Part shown: one piece after another, positions 1 to 11,735 of the stretch
Layout of the letters: each line of letters starts with the position of its first letter
Numbering within the stretch: position 1 is the first letter of the stretch
Source: Marisa cornuarietis
Lineage: Eukaryota; Mollusca; Gastropoda; Architaenioglossa; Ampullariidae
Length of the DNA: 64,000 bases
NCBI GenBank assembly: GCA_004794655.1
Contig: SMMW01000622.1
Coordinates: 7,005,501-7,069,500, forward strand
Direction: 5' to 3'
Made by a program: the position numbers and the translations under genes
Notes under the pieces: model-generated
What the model saw: only the letters and a program-made list of their open reading frames with translations
Database searches by the model: none
What the model was told of the DNA's origin: nothing

Positions 1-131
1 CGTAATAGGACAAGGGGGAGGGAGGTTTAGCCACCTGACCACAACCACCTGTAGGCGTGGCCTGTGGTCAGAGAGAGATCTCCTCCTGTCGTTTGCTGAC
101 TCTAATTGTAGCTGATTGGATGATGAGTTAT

Positions 132-1152
132 TGACCAATGGCATCCCTCGTTGTATGTATCTGTGAGAATGTGGAGGGATAAATAGAGAGACAAGAACAC
201 ATTTCACTGGCTTTTCGGCGAACGTCTGAGTGGGGGAGCAACGGGTCACCAGCCAAAACGACTTCAGCTTTCTAACGCCAGCTACACTTCTGCCTCGGAC
301 CAAGTCCTAGCCACGAGGGCAAGACTCGGGAGGAAAGAAGTCGGGTTAGAGAACCTTGAGAGAAGGAGGCAAGTAATTGGCGACGTACTGTCAAGACTGC
401 CTACTGTCGTCGTGGAGAGGAAAGGGCTGGGTGACTGTGGGCTCGCTCTACCTGTGTGAGAGGTAGAGGCTCAACGTTGAGGCCGCCAGAAGTCGTCGGG
501 TCTCAAGGACTGAAACCGTGTGTGGTGGTGTTTGCGTGGCGGCTGTACGAGGCATTGCAGTCGTCGAGGAACCCACGTGTGTACCTCGCGTGGTACAAGG
601 CTCGAATCTGGGTCACCGAGAGAAGCAGTCGTCGCTCTCTGACGTGGTGACAGTTCGAGGGAGGAAGACGTCAGACCATCAGACATCACTTCGAAGGGAA
701 ATCGTCAGTGTGTCGTGGCAGTCAACTGAAGTATTGGACTCTCAACAAACCAGCTGTAACAGAGCTAAGTTGGTGTGCTTGCGAGTGTGTATGGTATTTG
801 TAAAGAGAGGCAACAGCACTGTAACATCAGAAGTACGCTCTAGCACGGATAGTATTGGGACCCCCCTAGACGAGTCCATTTGATTATGTTTTGCTTGAAA
901 TGTTTTTTATGAATAAATCTTTTCTTTATTGTTACATTGAAATCAAACGTCGTTGAGTATTGTGTTCGGGGAAGAGCAGGGGTGGGGGCTCGTGAGCCAA
1001 GTTGTGTAATTGAATGACCGACGTGTGATTATCGTGTTTTCCCCTGCAATTAATGTTGACGTGGGCGGCTAGTGTTGAGTAACTAGTGCCCACGTGCCCA
1101 TTCCCCGGGGCCAGTATTCACGTTCTGGTTGAAAGACCAGGGATACTGTCAC
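132..1152 (+). mobile_element. LTR-like repeat family A, copy 1
   Basis: This stretch is repeated with high similarity at 15565-16784; the last 160 bases are almost identical in both copies and both stop at the same point, TGTCAC. It looks like a retroelement regulatory unit. There is a TATA-like GGATAAATAG at about 176, a long GC-richer leader, an AATAAA signal at 912 followed by T/GT-rich DNA, and TGGGGGCTCGTGAGCC at 983. The first 11 bases of that last string match the tRNA-Pro primer-binding site of retroviruses and some gypsy elements. No gag or pol is next to it. The open frames inside (456-883) are not conserved between copies. The 5' boundary is uncertain, because bases 1-131 have no counterpart in copy 2. 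The class (LTR, TRIM or other) is inference. Confidence 0.6.
912..917 (+). promoter_or_regulatory. Poly(A) signal AATAAA of repeat family A
   Basis: AATAAA lies in the conserved 3' part of the repeat and is also present in copy 2 at 16544-16549. It is followed by T- and GT-rich sequence, as expected for a functional retroelement polyadenylation site. Confidence 0.45.
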
Positions 1153-2395
1153 ACTGTGCTTCAGACGCGATTGTACGTGAACCTGAAAGTGTCCTCGGAC
1201 ATAATTCAGAACGTCAGTATCGATCATTTAAGCAAAATTTACCATTTCCCTTGCTCTTCCCTTTAAGTACAGATGCAGATATTCGTAGTCTCAGATGCCA
1301 GAGGAAAACAGTTTGCTTTGTGTGATTGTGCTCTTTTTCGTCTGCCTTTTGCGTTGTTATTTTACGTTATTTTTTTAATCCTTTTTGCGCTCTGGCACCA
1401 TTGCTTTTAAAGTCAACGGATTCATTTTAGGATATAAGGATTGAAATGTCAGTCAGTGACCACGGAGTCCTTACTTACGGGTGGGTAGAATGGATGGTGT
1501 CGGTTATTAGTAATTCACGTTAATATAACATACCTTTGACTGCTTTCTTTTTAAAGTTCTTTGACAAATGAAGAAATTTACACAAGATACAAACCAGAGA
1601 AGCGTAATTACTTGAGGCCTTTTAGCATTTGTGACATGCGGGTTTCACAGGGCCAATAGATTTTGGACATGCACGCACCCCAGCACAGCCCCCCCCCCCC
1701 TCTTGCTTCCTCCCCACACACACACATTTCCTCCGGCACAGTCACAGAGTTCTGTCCAAAGTTCGTCCTTATTTTGGAAACACGGATCTCTTACATAGTT
1801 CCCAACATATATTTTGTCACATTTTCTTAAAATGCACACAAAGTACACAAAGTCAGACACTTAAAAGCCTGTCTGAAAAAAAAAACTGCCGGCTGTGGTT
1901 GTTTGCTTTTCTAATTGCTGACATCCGACAGATTTACATCATCGAAAGAGCTATAGGTTTTAACGTTCCTAACACCGCTGAAAATTATAACTTTGCCAAT
2001 TAACTTCCTTTGTCCGATAAAAGACGACCGAAAAGCACTCCATGTACTTCGATTTGTCCTTAGGAGACACACTCTACATTACGTTCTACCATCAGGACAT
2101 TCGACAGCATCTCTTCAGCGTTGCATCATACGATACGTTCTATCATCATAAGACTTAAATCACTACGTTTTATCATTAGGAGACATTCTATCCGCTATCT
2201 TCTTCTATCAGGAGACATGAAGTCTAATCTGAAACTTCAAGGGTTCATCTTTGTGTTCGAAATGCGTTGTAATAAGAAGTAAAGCATGCAGGGCAATTTC
2301 ATTCTGTCACTCCACTACAGGCATTGATTCTTCTACTGTATGTTGTTATTCTTGCTATTGTATAAATAAATGGACCAGGCAATAATGAGCTGTTA
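1153..2395. other. Non-coding stretch, no gene seen
   Basis: No gene or element is recognised. Imperfect repeats of a TACGTTCTA(C/T)CATCA-like unit occur at 2080-2220. A 30-base string at 2098-2127 recurs exactly at 4342-4371. Confidence 0.5.
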
Positions 2396-2480
2396 ATGGT
2401 TGGTTGGTTGGTTGGTTGGTTGGTTGGTTGGTTGGTTGGTTGGTTGGTTGGTTGGTTGGTTGGTTGGTTGGTTGGTTGGT
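2396..2480. repeat. (GGTT)n microsatellite
   Basis: About 21 tandem tetranucleotide units. The repeated Asn-Gln-Pro-Thr open frames read through it on the minus strand are artefacts. Degenerate units continue to about 2590. Confidence 0.95.
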
Positions 2481-3157
2481 TCATTAATCCGTCGATCGAC
2501 CAGTCGGTAGGCTTGTTGGCTGCTTGTTTGGTCGTTTGCTTGGTTGCTTAGTTTGTGGTTTGCTTGGTTGCTTAGTTGTTTGTTTCTTGTAGTTTTTTGT
2601 ATTAATAGACTGCCGAAGAAAGTCTCGAATGACATTTTATTTTTGCTCTATGTATTTTAATAAAGTGGCAAGCCTCAGATTTATGTTGAACGAATACCTA
2701 AGGCTACTATCTGCTTTCAGAACCGTAAGAAAGTAAGGAATAGCGTTTCGAAGCAGGCATTATTAGAAGGCAAACATTGCCAGTGCGCGGAAAACAAACA
2801 GAAAAATCCAAGAGCACGCGCCTTGCAATTCAAACTGCGGTTTTGCGCTGAGAATAAAACCAAGATTTAGGTTCGTAACCGCAGGGAAAGACTATCGACA
2901 GGTTAGCACCATTTGACTCTCAACTGCCCCGAGGATGTTTTTCGGATCAGTGGAGAATAAATATAAGTGCTTCAATTTTGTAGGTGTTGTGGCTCACACT
3001 ATCATATCTTCATAAACTTGCTTTCGGGTTGTTTCCCCGTTTGATGTATGCTTTAAAATAGATTGTGGGGCATCACCTTATTTCATATCGAAAGATGTTT
3101 AAAAACGATTAAAGACTGAAGGCTCGTTTTTACATTGAATCCTCAACACTAATACAG

Positions 3158-3435
3158 TTTAGTCAGTCAGTCAGTCAGTCTTTGACCGTTACCTGTCGTT
3201 GAGGAAGCACATGGGAAGACGTGGCAGCTGACAAGGCCCCCCGCTTGCGCCTATTTTGGGCGATTGTGAGCAGGTCCTATACAGGACGACCAGTCCAGTC
3301 ATTGACGTTCGTAGGCCAGTTCTTTCTCTGACCACCGCGGCGTCGACTACCCGCTAAGGTACCTTGCAGGATACTATACTTTGACAAGGTGTCGTTCCGT
3401 GTCACATAGCCAAAGAAAACCAGTTTGTCACGAAA
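3158..3435 (-). mobile_element. RTE-like LINE copy 1, 3' end
   Basis: On the minus strand a reading frame contains FFGYVTRNDTLSK, ILQGTLAGSRRRGGQRKNW and NDWTGRP. This is the usual C-terminus of RTE-type non-LTR retrotransposon polyproteins. It ends in a (TGAC)n tail at about 3160-3180. It is the continuation of the reverse-transcriptase fragment at 4953-5627; the two are separated by an unrelated 1.5 kb insert. The clade assignment is from motif memory and is not firm. Confidence 0.75.
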
Positions 3436-4952
3436 GAACGTGGGATGGGGACCGGGAAGATGGGTGTTAATCAAGGGGCGTATAGCGCTAGCTCTGGTTT
3501 CAGTAATACAACTCTTTAGTACAGGCCGACGCGGGTCACTTTAGCTAGGGAAGGGATCCGACGCGGCTCAGTTCATGTGAGGAAGGGTATAGCGCTACTA
3601 TGATTTCGGCAATACCACTCATTAGCAATTATAATCCGACACGGGTCAATTCAGGGGAAGAAGAAATTTGACGCGGGTCAGTTCAGGTAGGGGATCGGGG
3701 GAGACTGTTATTGTCTCGCGCTAGCGGTGATGCATGATTGGCTGTACTTGTGTAGATAGGTGAACAATGAGCGTGGTTGTGAGTGTTACTGACCAATCGT
3801 GTGCCGCGTATAGTCCAACCCGGCAACTTAATTAACATTGTGCTGGACCCAGAATCGGGGATTCGCTACCGAACTCTTGAAGTATTCGCATCAGGGCGAG
3901 AGAGAGAGAGACTTTGAAAACTCAAGTCTTCGTCATCAAGCTGTAAGTCAGCTATCACCAGTCTACCGCCACCAGGCAAGAGACGTGGGATAGGGGCTTG
4001 CCAAGAGGTGTGCAGCCTACTCTTAAAACAGTGTCAAGAAGAATGACCTCTATCCCTGCTAGACTTTGTGCTACTCTTGTCAGGGGGGGGGGGATATGTT
4101 ACTCTGGTCACAAAGCTAGGCGCTGGTTCTCATCTGTGGTAGTGTCAGGCCTGCTGTTGACAGAAGGGGTTGCACACCAGTGGAAGGGGACGCTACGCGT
4201 GAGTGTTCGTCCCAACACCTTACAAGCACGTCGTGCTTTGTTGCGATGTTCCAGACAAGGGAGACCAACGGTCGGTAGACCACCATCTCTTCTGCGTCGT
4301 GGTGCCAGGGAGAGCCGCCTGAGACAAGGAAGACCAATGGTCATTCGACAGCATCTCTTCAGCGTTGCATCGGGAGGGCCCTCCGTGTAGCAAGGACAAT
4401 TGTTCAAACCAACAAAGGACGATTGTGTGCCATCCTAGACCATTCTATTCCACGCGGCAACGACAAGGCTAAGTGGCGTATGAATGTGTAATGTATAGAG
4501 CGGGCGAGTGTATACGTGAACGAGTGTGGAGTATGACTTGTGCGTAGTTAGGGATAGGGTTCCTATGACTCACTAGTTATCTGGGTTAGCAGTAGGAAGA
4601 TAGGATTAACAGGACACCCGAGATAATTAGCCAAGATAGGAATTTACATTCGTATTTACATTTTCTTACATTGTTTATGTTAATGATTGGTGTAACTCTG
4701 GACATTCTTTTGTTATCAATAGTTAACTTGTTTTCACTAAACTGCGTTGTGTTTGTTTATTGGGGGTGTGCGCTGGGGGCTCGAGTCAGTGTGAAGTTAG
4801 TAATTAGCAAATTAGTGACAGTCCATCGAGTACAGGTTATGTCGGCGTGGATGGCAGAGTAGGCGAGAGTGTAGTTGAGGCTTTAACTACGAGTCTCCGT
4901 CCATCACACCTACCTAATACCCCTTAGTTTAACTACACAGCGTACATAGCTT
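3436..4952 (+). mobile_element. LTR-like element (family B) inserted in the RTE-like LINE
   Basis: This DNA interrupts the LINE between the codons for ..LPATVK and ..DKLVFFGY. Its left part holds an imperfect duplication of about 110 bases: GTATAGCGCTA begins at 3480 and again at 3587, and GACGCGGGTCA-like motifs occur four times, which resembles U3 enhancer repeats. Its right part has TGGGGGCTCGAGTC at about 4773, in the same relative place as the tRNA-Pro-like site of family A, followed by a stem-loop (GTAGTTGAGGCTTTAACTAC at 4871). No gag or pol and no convincing target duplication are seen. Its exact ends are uncertain by several bases. Confidence 0.5.
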
Positions 4953-5627
4953 GACTGTTGCAGGTAAAGGTTACTGGTGTCTTATGAGTGTGGAAACCGT
5001 CCTTTGTACAAAGTCGTTGGTCCGTTGTTCTCTGCATGAGATCAGGAGCAGCCTCCTCAGGGACTTGTTTTTGAATGCCTGGATTCTCCTTTCCGTGTCG
5101 GCGAGTCCACGAGTTACATCCGTAGGGCAGGATCAGTACTACAAGCGATTTGTACAGATTGGTAGTGAACCTGATGTTATGACTATGCTAGATCCTATCC
5201 ACCTTATCCCTCGCTGTTCTTGCTGTTGCGAGCCTAATGCGGATATCATTCGTGGAGCTGCCGTTTTCGGAGAGTCTCGCAAGTACTTGAAGCTGCTTAC
5301 CTTTTCGAGCTGTACACAATTCATGGAGATCTCTGCTTTGCTGCTGCCATTGATCATAACTTTGCTCTTTTCAGTGCTGGTCTCAATTCCATATGCGTTC
5401 GAACTGTCTGTCAGTCTGTTGGCTTGCAGTTCTTTGTTAGTGTCTAATAGCAAATCTATGTCGTCTGTAAAGCGTAAGGTTGCAAATTGGCTTTCCTCCA
5501 ATGTAAATGGAAGAGTGATGGTCGTGGAGGGTTTCACGCATGAGGTTCTCCAAGACGTGGTACGGCCGCTATTGTTGGCACGTAAAAGCGAATGTTTCGT
5601 ATTCTTTTTAAAGCTGTTGTAAAACAA
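4953..5627 (-). mobile_element. RTE-like LINE copy 1, reverse transcriptase fragment
   Basis: On the minus strand LRFTDDIDLLLDTNKELQ is readable: the reverse-transcriptase catalytic motif, normally FADD, here FTDD. After it come SNAYGIETSTEKSKVM and SSFKYLR, then (after frameshifts) LYKSLVVLILPYGC and ADTERRIQAF. The order and spacing match the palm/thumb region of RTE-type LINEs. Several frameshifts and stops show it is dead. The plus-strand frame of 223 codons over the same bases (4951-5622) is its antisense shadow. Confidence 0.8.
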
Positions 5628-8600
5628 TGTTTAAAGATGAAAGTTATTACTTGCATTTACAAGCAGTCCTTAAGTAGTTGACTATGTTATTTGAATTACA
5701 GTAAATAAAAGTAAATCTGTGTACATTACCATAAGCAGAAATGGGCCACTAATTGTCTTCAAGTGGCCACGACAATGGGCATGAGTAGTAGGAAATGGTG
5801 ATCATTGCACAACCCTTTAACTTTTTCTGTGTCACGCATGACACAAACTAAGCGAAAATGCATGTCAAAGAAAAATAACCGAGCCTGTGACCAGTCATGT
5901 GTCTAGAGGCGAGAAATCATATTGATCGTTTGACATGCAGACAGTGAATACTGAGCCAGAATTGTCAGCCTCTGTTCACGGCGTTGTAACAATTATCCTC
6001 CATTACTCGGTTGTTTATACCTTGTGAAATAGTTCGGTCTTTATAGCGATGAGTAACGTGATTGCACCCACAGGCAAAAGAAGCAGCTTACGAGCGAGAA
6101 ACATTTACTCCAAAAGAAAACCTTTCAACAGCTATTTTAGTTGTTTTTATACAACATGTATGTATGGCACTAAATATGAAACACAAAGTTTATCTCAAAT
6201 AACTCAGTAATAAAGTGATTTGCGAAAAAGTAAAAGTACATTTATGTTTGGTGTTTTGATTCACATAAAACATGACAAAATTTAATGAACATATCAGGCA
6301 AAAAGACCAGTATTTACAAATGTAACTTCAACAGTTTATATTAAACAAACTAAACATCTATGTTAAGAATATAAAACAGCGTAAGATGTCATATATCTCA
6401 GTATAAAAGGTGAGTACTAAAAGAAGCAGCCGGACTCTTTGGAATGTAAATTAATCTGAAATTTATCATGAAAAATAAATCGTTTTCTTAATGCCACACA
6501 GGTCTGAGTATTGTTCCATCTGTTCTGGAATTCTCCATCGCCTCGCACATTAGAGCAACACCCTGCACCCAGAAGTAGCCCTCTGTACCCCAGCACGAAT
6601 AGCTATTCTCTTAAAATATTAGCATTATGTAAAAGAACAGATAATCATTAGTTCTCAGAGATTCATGAAAGGACACTCAATTGTTGTGTAGTAATTTACT
6701 AGAACTCATTATACGGAGTCAGGTACGGAGTAACAGACCTGTTTAGTATTCTGTTAAACTGTTGAAGAACAACGGAAACACTGATTAACGAAGGTTCAGT
6801 ATACTAACTCAAAAATGAGTAATAACTTATTATTCCTTTACCGTTCTGTATTATACACTACAAAATGCAGTCCCAAGAAATATATTGTCAGCAAAAACGT
6901 GTAACCAGTTCTCGTTAAGCGAATAACCGTTCTTTCCTTGAGCAACAATTTAGGAGGACAAATCTGTAAACTTAAAGATTACATCCATCTGTTCATAAAA
7001 CGGATCATTTATACAAACGCAGTTTGTGTGTAGTTTATACAGAACTGTGAGTTCTTTCTTTTTTTACTCGTTTTTGTTCCACTTTGCACACTCAAAGCTC
7101 CACGCTTTTAAGCTGCACTGATCTGCGATTATGATTTATATTTCATGTAAAGTTTCTTTTCTAGTCTCGCGGCATAATGCATTCTGCCTGGACTAGGAAA
7201 CGTTATCGATTGTTAACATGAGTGATTTTTTTTCGGTAGCACTTAATGTTTTTCTTTTAGCAAATACTGGCACACAGATATTTGGAAGAAATACCACCAA
7301 GTGCACCAGGACTGCAGTTGCTCTGGTCGATACAAAGAATTGCGTCCGCTCCTATGCAAAGGGCACGAATTCGGGAGTAGGAGTGGGGGGAAATGATCTT
7401 TATAGGACAAATGATGGCGATGTCTTTGTCTTGTTGTGACGTTATCACGTGATCGATTTTCCCTATGTAACGATGGGTGCTTATAAGTTTGTTGACTTGC
7501 TTGATAGATTATTTTTCTTTGTTTACTTGTATCTTTTATTTCTATTTGTGTGTGAGTTTTTATGTGGGGAGGGGTTGTTGCTATTTTATTGCCTGGAGGA
7601 GGGGGATTTCTGGTGAAAAGGTAGAAAAAAACGATTATGCAGTAAGTGAAAGGATCTAGAGGACACAGAATCCTGACAAAAGTTCCAATAAAGTTACAGA
7701 AGTTAAACAGTCGTAGATGGTATACATCATAAAATATATAAACTAAAAAACAAGAGTAATAATATTCTCAATGTTCTCAAGTTCGGGCGATATGTTTTAA
7801 AATATTTAGGATCAGCTTATTGATATTCACAGTTTACTTACTTTTATCTGGTCTGTCTCGCCCACTCTATCACATACACACCGCTGAAGGCCGTTGCTAT
7901 ACAACTCTGGAATAGCAACAAAACTCAAGCTGAAAGAACTCCCAGCTCAAGAACTTAAGGTAAATATAAAACTTTCTAGACTAATGATTTCAATCAGTGA
8001 ACTGAAAATGGCTCGCTTTGCTCGCCGTGGGAAGTCCAACACTGTTTTTCTGTCGATTCTGGCTTCCACGATAAATCAGGTACCCATTAACTTCTGGACT
8101 GGGTAACCACAACACTGCCGAGCGTCCCAGGGTACAGCGAGAGATCAATGAGAATGACAAACTTTATTATTGGGAAACTGCTTAAAGAAATCTATTGTTA
8201 CGTGACTGGTGAGGCGTGCACTAGCGGCAGATAAAAAGAGATCCTACGCAGTAGATGGACAAACGAAGGCTGGAGAAATTCTTTTTAAAAATGACTGTCG
8301 GGCCTTCATCGATGTTGCTATTACCATAACGAAGGGACTTCTGTTCACAATCACGGCGAGCTTAGTGCAGTCAGGTTACTTCTCGACGAAAATCGAAAGG
8401 GACTAGTGGCATACAAAATATTTTTTTCTAATTATTGGGTAAAACTTGGTGGAAGATAAAAATTTCCCCAATGTGGAAGATTACCCACCTTTCCCGTTCA
8501 CGAAATATACGCCTATAAGCATCACCATTGCACAAAGAGAAGTAAAAATCGTGACGTCGTGTTATGCCTTATTAACATATTTCCTAGCTGTCCTATTGGT

Positions 8601-9364
8601 TGACTCCTTCATAACGTGAGTTTGGCCTCTTTCTGTAGACGTGTCTCATGCGGATTTGACGAAGTAATATCTTGCACTGAGCTTTACCCAGTCATTAGAA
8701 TAACAACCCCTTTCCCCAGTAGTTTTTATTTATTCATTTTTATTTTATTTCTTGAGGAACGATCTGCTGAAAGTGCAGTCGTTTGTTCGACACGCCATCT
8801 TGTCTACGGCAGAGTTGATCAGTGGCATGAGACAACGGGTAACGAGGTGAAGCCGCAAGAAGAAACGGTGTATGACGTCACTTAATCTGTTGCTTGGGGG
8901 GGGGGGGCGGCCGCTTCCATACATGTGGACAAAGATTATCGAGCTCCAAAGCTAGGCAAGGATGGGATGTTATCCAACAAAGTTAGTGCTCACCTGCGCA
9001 GATGTTCATGTCCACCAACCCCTACAATCAGCCGTGTAAAACAGATGCACGCTCGGAACAGCACGTAGTCCATAACGCTGGCCTTTTGCAATGAGCTCAG
9101 TTCTGTCAACCCTACTTGTAAACGTCCCAAACGTCTGGTATTCTCGGGTGTTCATCTTGCACTAAATAGATATATATAAATGTATCCCATTTTCAGAGTC
9201 TGTAATGTTCGATTCATACAAACTACTTTTGAATGAATGAATGAATGAATGAATGAATGAATGAATGAGCTGACGTCACTGTAGTTGTGACGTAAACTTA
9301 TGACGCATTACGCAGAACTTTAGAAATGATGTAAAGGTCACGTGATAGGATTGACTGATACAGA
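5628..9364. other. Gene-poor stretch
   Basis: AT-rich DNA with no recognised gene, RNA or element. It holds a (GAAT)n microsatellite at about 9231-9267. Open frames of up to 89 codons (for example 8616-8885) have no recognisable domain and fit chance. Confidence 0.5.
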
Positions 9365-9650
9365 TAATAATAATAATGCGAACTTATAATGCGCAGAATC
9401 ACGAATAAGATAGATCGCACTCTCTGCGCAGTACAATTTGATAGAAAGAAACAACAACCAATAGGCAGTGAGGTACACATAGGGACACTGAACAACATAA
9501 AGATGAGGTACATGTCAGGAATAGTACTTTGTAAAAAGATATGTTTTAAGAGAGCGTTTGAATGCAGCCTTGGAGGCTGAGTGCCGAATGTGGTGTGGTA
9601 GAGAGTTCCACTGCTGAGATGTCAGTCAGCAGGTGCCAAAGTGGAGAAGA
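9365..9650 (-). mobile_element. L2/CR1-type LINE 3' fragment
   Basis: In the minus direction the frame reads QQWNSLPHHIRHSASKAAFK, then RSLKTYLFTKYYS and a stop. This is the typical last 30 residues of L2/CR1-type LINE proteins. About 180 bases of 3' UTR follow and end in (ATT)n at 9365. The same C-terminal motif, KTHLFLKHYS, ends the LINE at 11736-12502. Confidence 0.75.
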
Positions 9651-9837
9651 AGGAAAGAGGGAGACACTTCTCTCTTCTGATACATGCCAACAACATTGAA
9701 TTATCATATTCATTTTCCGACCTCCTCCCAAAACATCAGAGAACCCAAATGTTATGGCAAAGAGACTGTATTTAGGGATGCCACATTCGCCTACTCTCCT
9801 TCCAGTGGAGTACCAGCATGCTGTTTGCATGGTTTAA

Positions 9838-10650
9838 TTATAATAATAATGAAGTTGACTTGTATAGCGCTTTTTCCAGCCATTAAAGGGAGGCTCAAAG
9901 CGCTTTACTAAAAATAAAATAAAATAAAAAAATAATAATGGATGTTGATCTCAAACACAGTAAGTTTCAGTGTTCTTATCATTATTTACACTCATTCCCT
10001 TCCCGCCAGCACTGAACTTTCCTTTGATCTTCGCAAAGGGTCGGCATAAGCAATGTCTGGAATTTCAAGTGTAGGCCAGTAACAAAAAAAAAGGTTCCTC
10101 GGTATACCGAATTTGAAGTTTTTGGGCAACACAGCACAGAGCACAGCCGTGGCACTGAAGAAAAGAAGGCGACAGCAGTCCAGTTACACGCACGGATGCA
10201 GGATGACACGAACACATCTAATCACCAGACGACATCGCTGAAGCGCATAGATCCAGAATCTAATCTACAGAACATGAAGCAACATACGTAGTTCGTAAAT
10301 CAAAAAAGGAAAACGGCATGGTCCACATTAGTCACCAATGGTCCACAATTCTATAACAGTGAAAATGTCAGTGAGGGAGGCGCAGAATCCTGTAAGTCAA
10401 AAATCAAAGCAAGATGGCAGAACGAAGAACAGGAAACAGAAGCCGTTAGTGGAAGAAGATGTCTATGGTAAGAAATGACGCGGCACAAGGACTGAAGAAC
10501 TTATCCATAACGGAGGCGAACAGCACAACAAAAATCACAGATAAGCAGGAGAAACCAAAACTCGACGTACATCCATGGACGAGACAGAAAAGACAGAGAG
10601 CTCGTCCCCTCCAGCCAGTTAGGCGAAGGGACATCACTCCTTTGATTTTG
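9838..10650 (-). mobile_element. Retroelement 3' tail region, repeat shared with 44513-45010
   Basis: The minus strand ends with AAAGCGCTTTGAG...AGCGCTATACAAG...(ATT)n, the usual tail of L2-type LINEs and their SINEs. The far end (10600-10640) contains AGTTAGGCGAAGGGACATC, almost identical to the far end of the copy at 44980. The two copies share both ends but differ in the middle. No protein is readable. Confidence 0.45.
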
Positions 10651-11025
10651 GTTTGAGTTCAGACTGAGAAGTAAATAGCTTAGTAGCTGAGAATAGCGAA
10701 CGGAATCTCGAAGAGAGGTAGAGGCGATGAAAAGAGGTTTGGAATTAATTGTTGATGATGAGGACGATGGGAACTAGGACGATGAGATAAAGACGTGCGT
10801 CACGAAAGTTCACGGGAGATAACTGCCCACCACGCACGTGTATCCCTTTTAAGGTCTTTTCGGTGGGTTAGTGCGATCTCACAAAGTGCACAACTGAAAT
10901 TGACAAATATACATCGAATTTTAATATACTAATGTATATTTTCTAGAAAGCAATTAAAGTTGAAAGAGGAGATATTATTCAGAGACATGTTTCGATCTAC
11001 TTTAATAATAATAATAATAAATGAA

Positions 11026-11723
11026 TCCCAGACACTTAATCCCCAGACACTTCATCCCCAGACACTTAATCCTAGACACTTAATCCCCAGACACTTAATC
11101 CTCAAAATGAAATTTCAACTCAAAAAATTATGAAGTGAATGAAAAATTTAATTCAAATTCAAATAATTATTTTCATGTAAGCATCAAAATAAGTTTGATA
11201 ATTAAAATGATACTTAATTTCAACATCCATAACATTAGTTAAATTTCATGTGAGCTATTAAAGTCAATGTTTTTCAACATTAAGATATGAAAAGTGTTGT
11301 TAATCAATATGACAGGTAAGCTAATGATCGAAGGTACAGAATACGATCCATTGCCTCATATCGCTGTACAATGTTGCTAATTCTCATGGCCAATTCAGCG
11401 GACTTCTTCTTTGGAAGTTTCTCTCTCCCGGCGCATGAGACGATGGGGCGGTCTGCTCCTGGTCAGTATGGCCTTGGAACTGGCTGGTTATGTTAGGGAG
11501 TCCACCTAGTATCGCCTAGAGGGTAGATCGCTAATTGTAAACCCAGCGCAACCCAGTCTTACCAGAGTTACCCAGAGTTACCGCGCGACACATTTCTCTT
11601 ACGGTTATAATATTTCAATTTCACAAAATAGCAGTTTTGAGTGTTGTGTCGCGATTTGGCGATTAAGTGTCTGGGGATGAAGTGTCGGGGATGAAGTGTC
11701 CGGGGATTAAGTGTCCGGTCACC
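11026..11723. mobile_element. MITE with minisatellite inverted arms
   Basis: The left arm (11026-11100) is five tandem units of about 15 bases, CCCCAGACACTTAAT. The right arm (about 11660-11720) is four inverted units, ATTAAGTGTCTGGGG. The 560-base core is AT-rich and non-coding. It is flanked on both sides by ATAATAAATGAA (11014-11025 and 11724-11735), which I read as a target duplication inside the (AAT)n tail of the adjoining LINE. Long target duplications and tandem-repeat arms suggest a MULE-like origin, but no transposase is present. Confidence 0.65.
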
Positions 11724-11735
11724 ATAATAAATGAA

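Noticed and set aside
2299..2635. Minus-strand frames with Asn-Gln-Pro-Thr repeats
   Set aside because: They are produced by the (GGTT)n microsatellite, which reads open in several frames.
4951..5622. 223-codon plus-strand open frame, the longest in the window
   Set aside because: It is antisense to the RTE-like reverse transcriptase fragment, whose motifs are readable on the minus strand.
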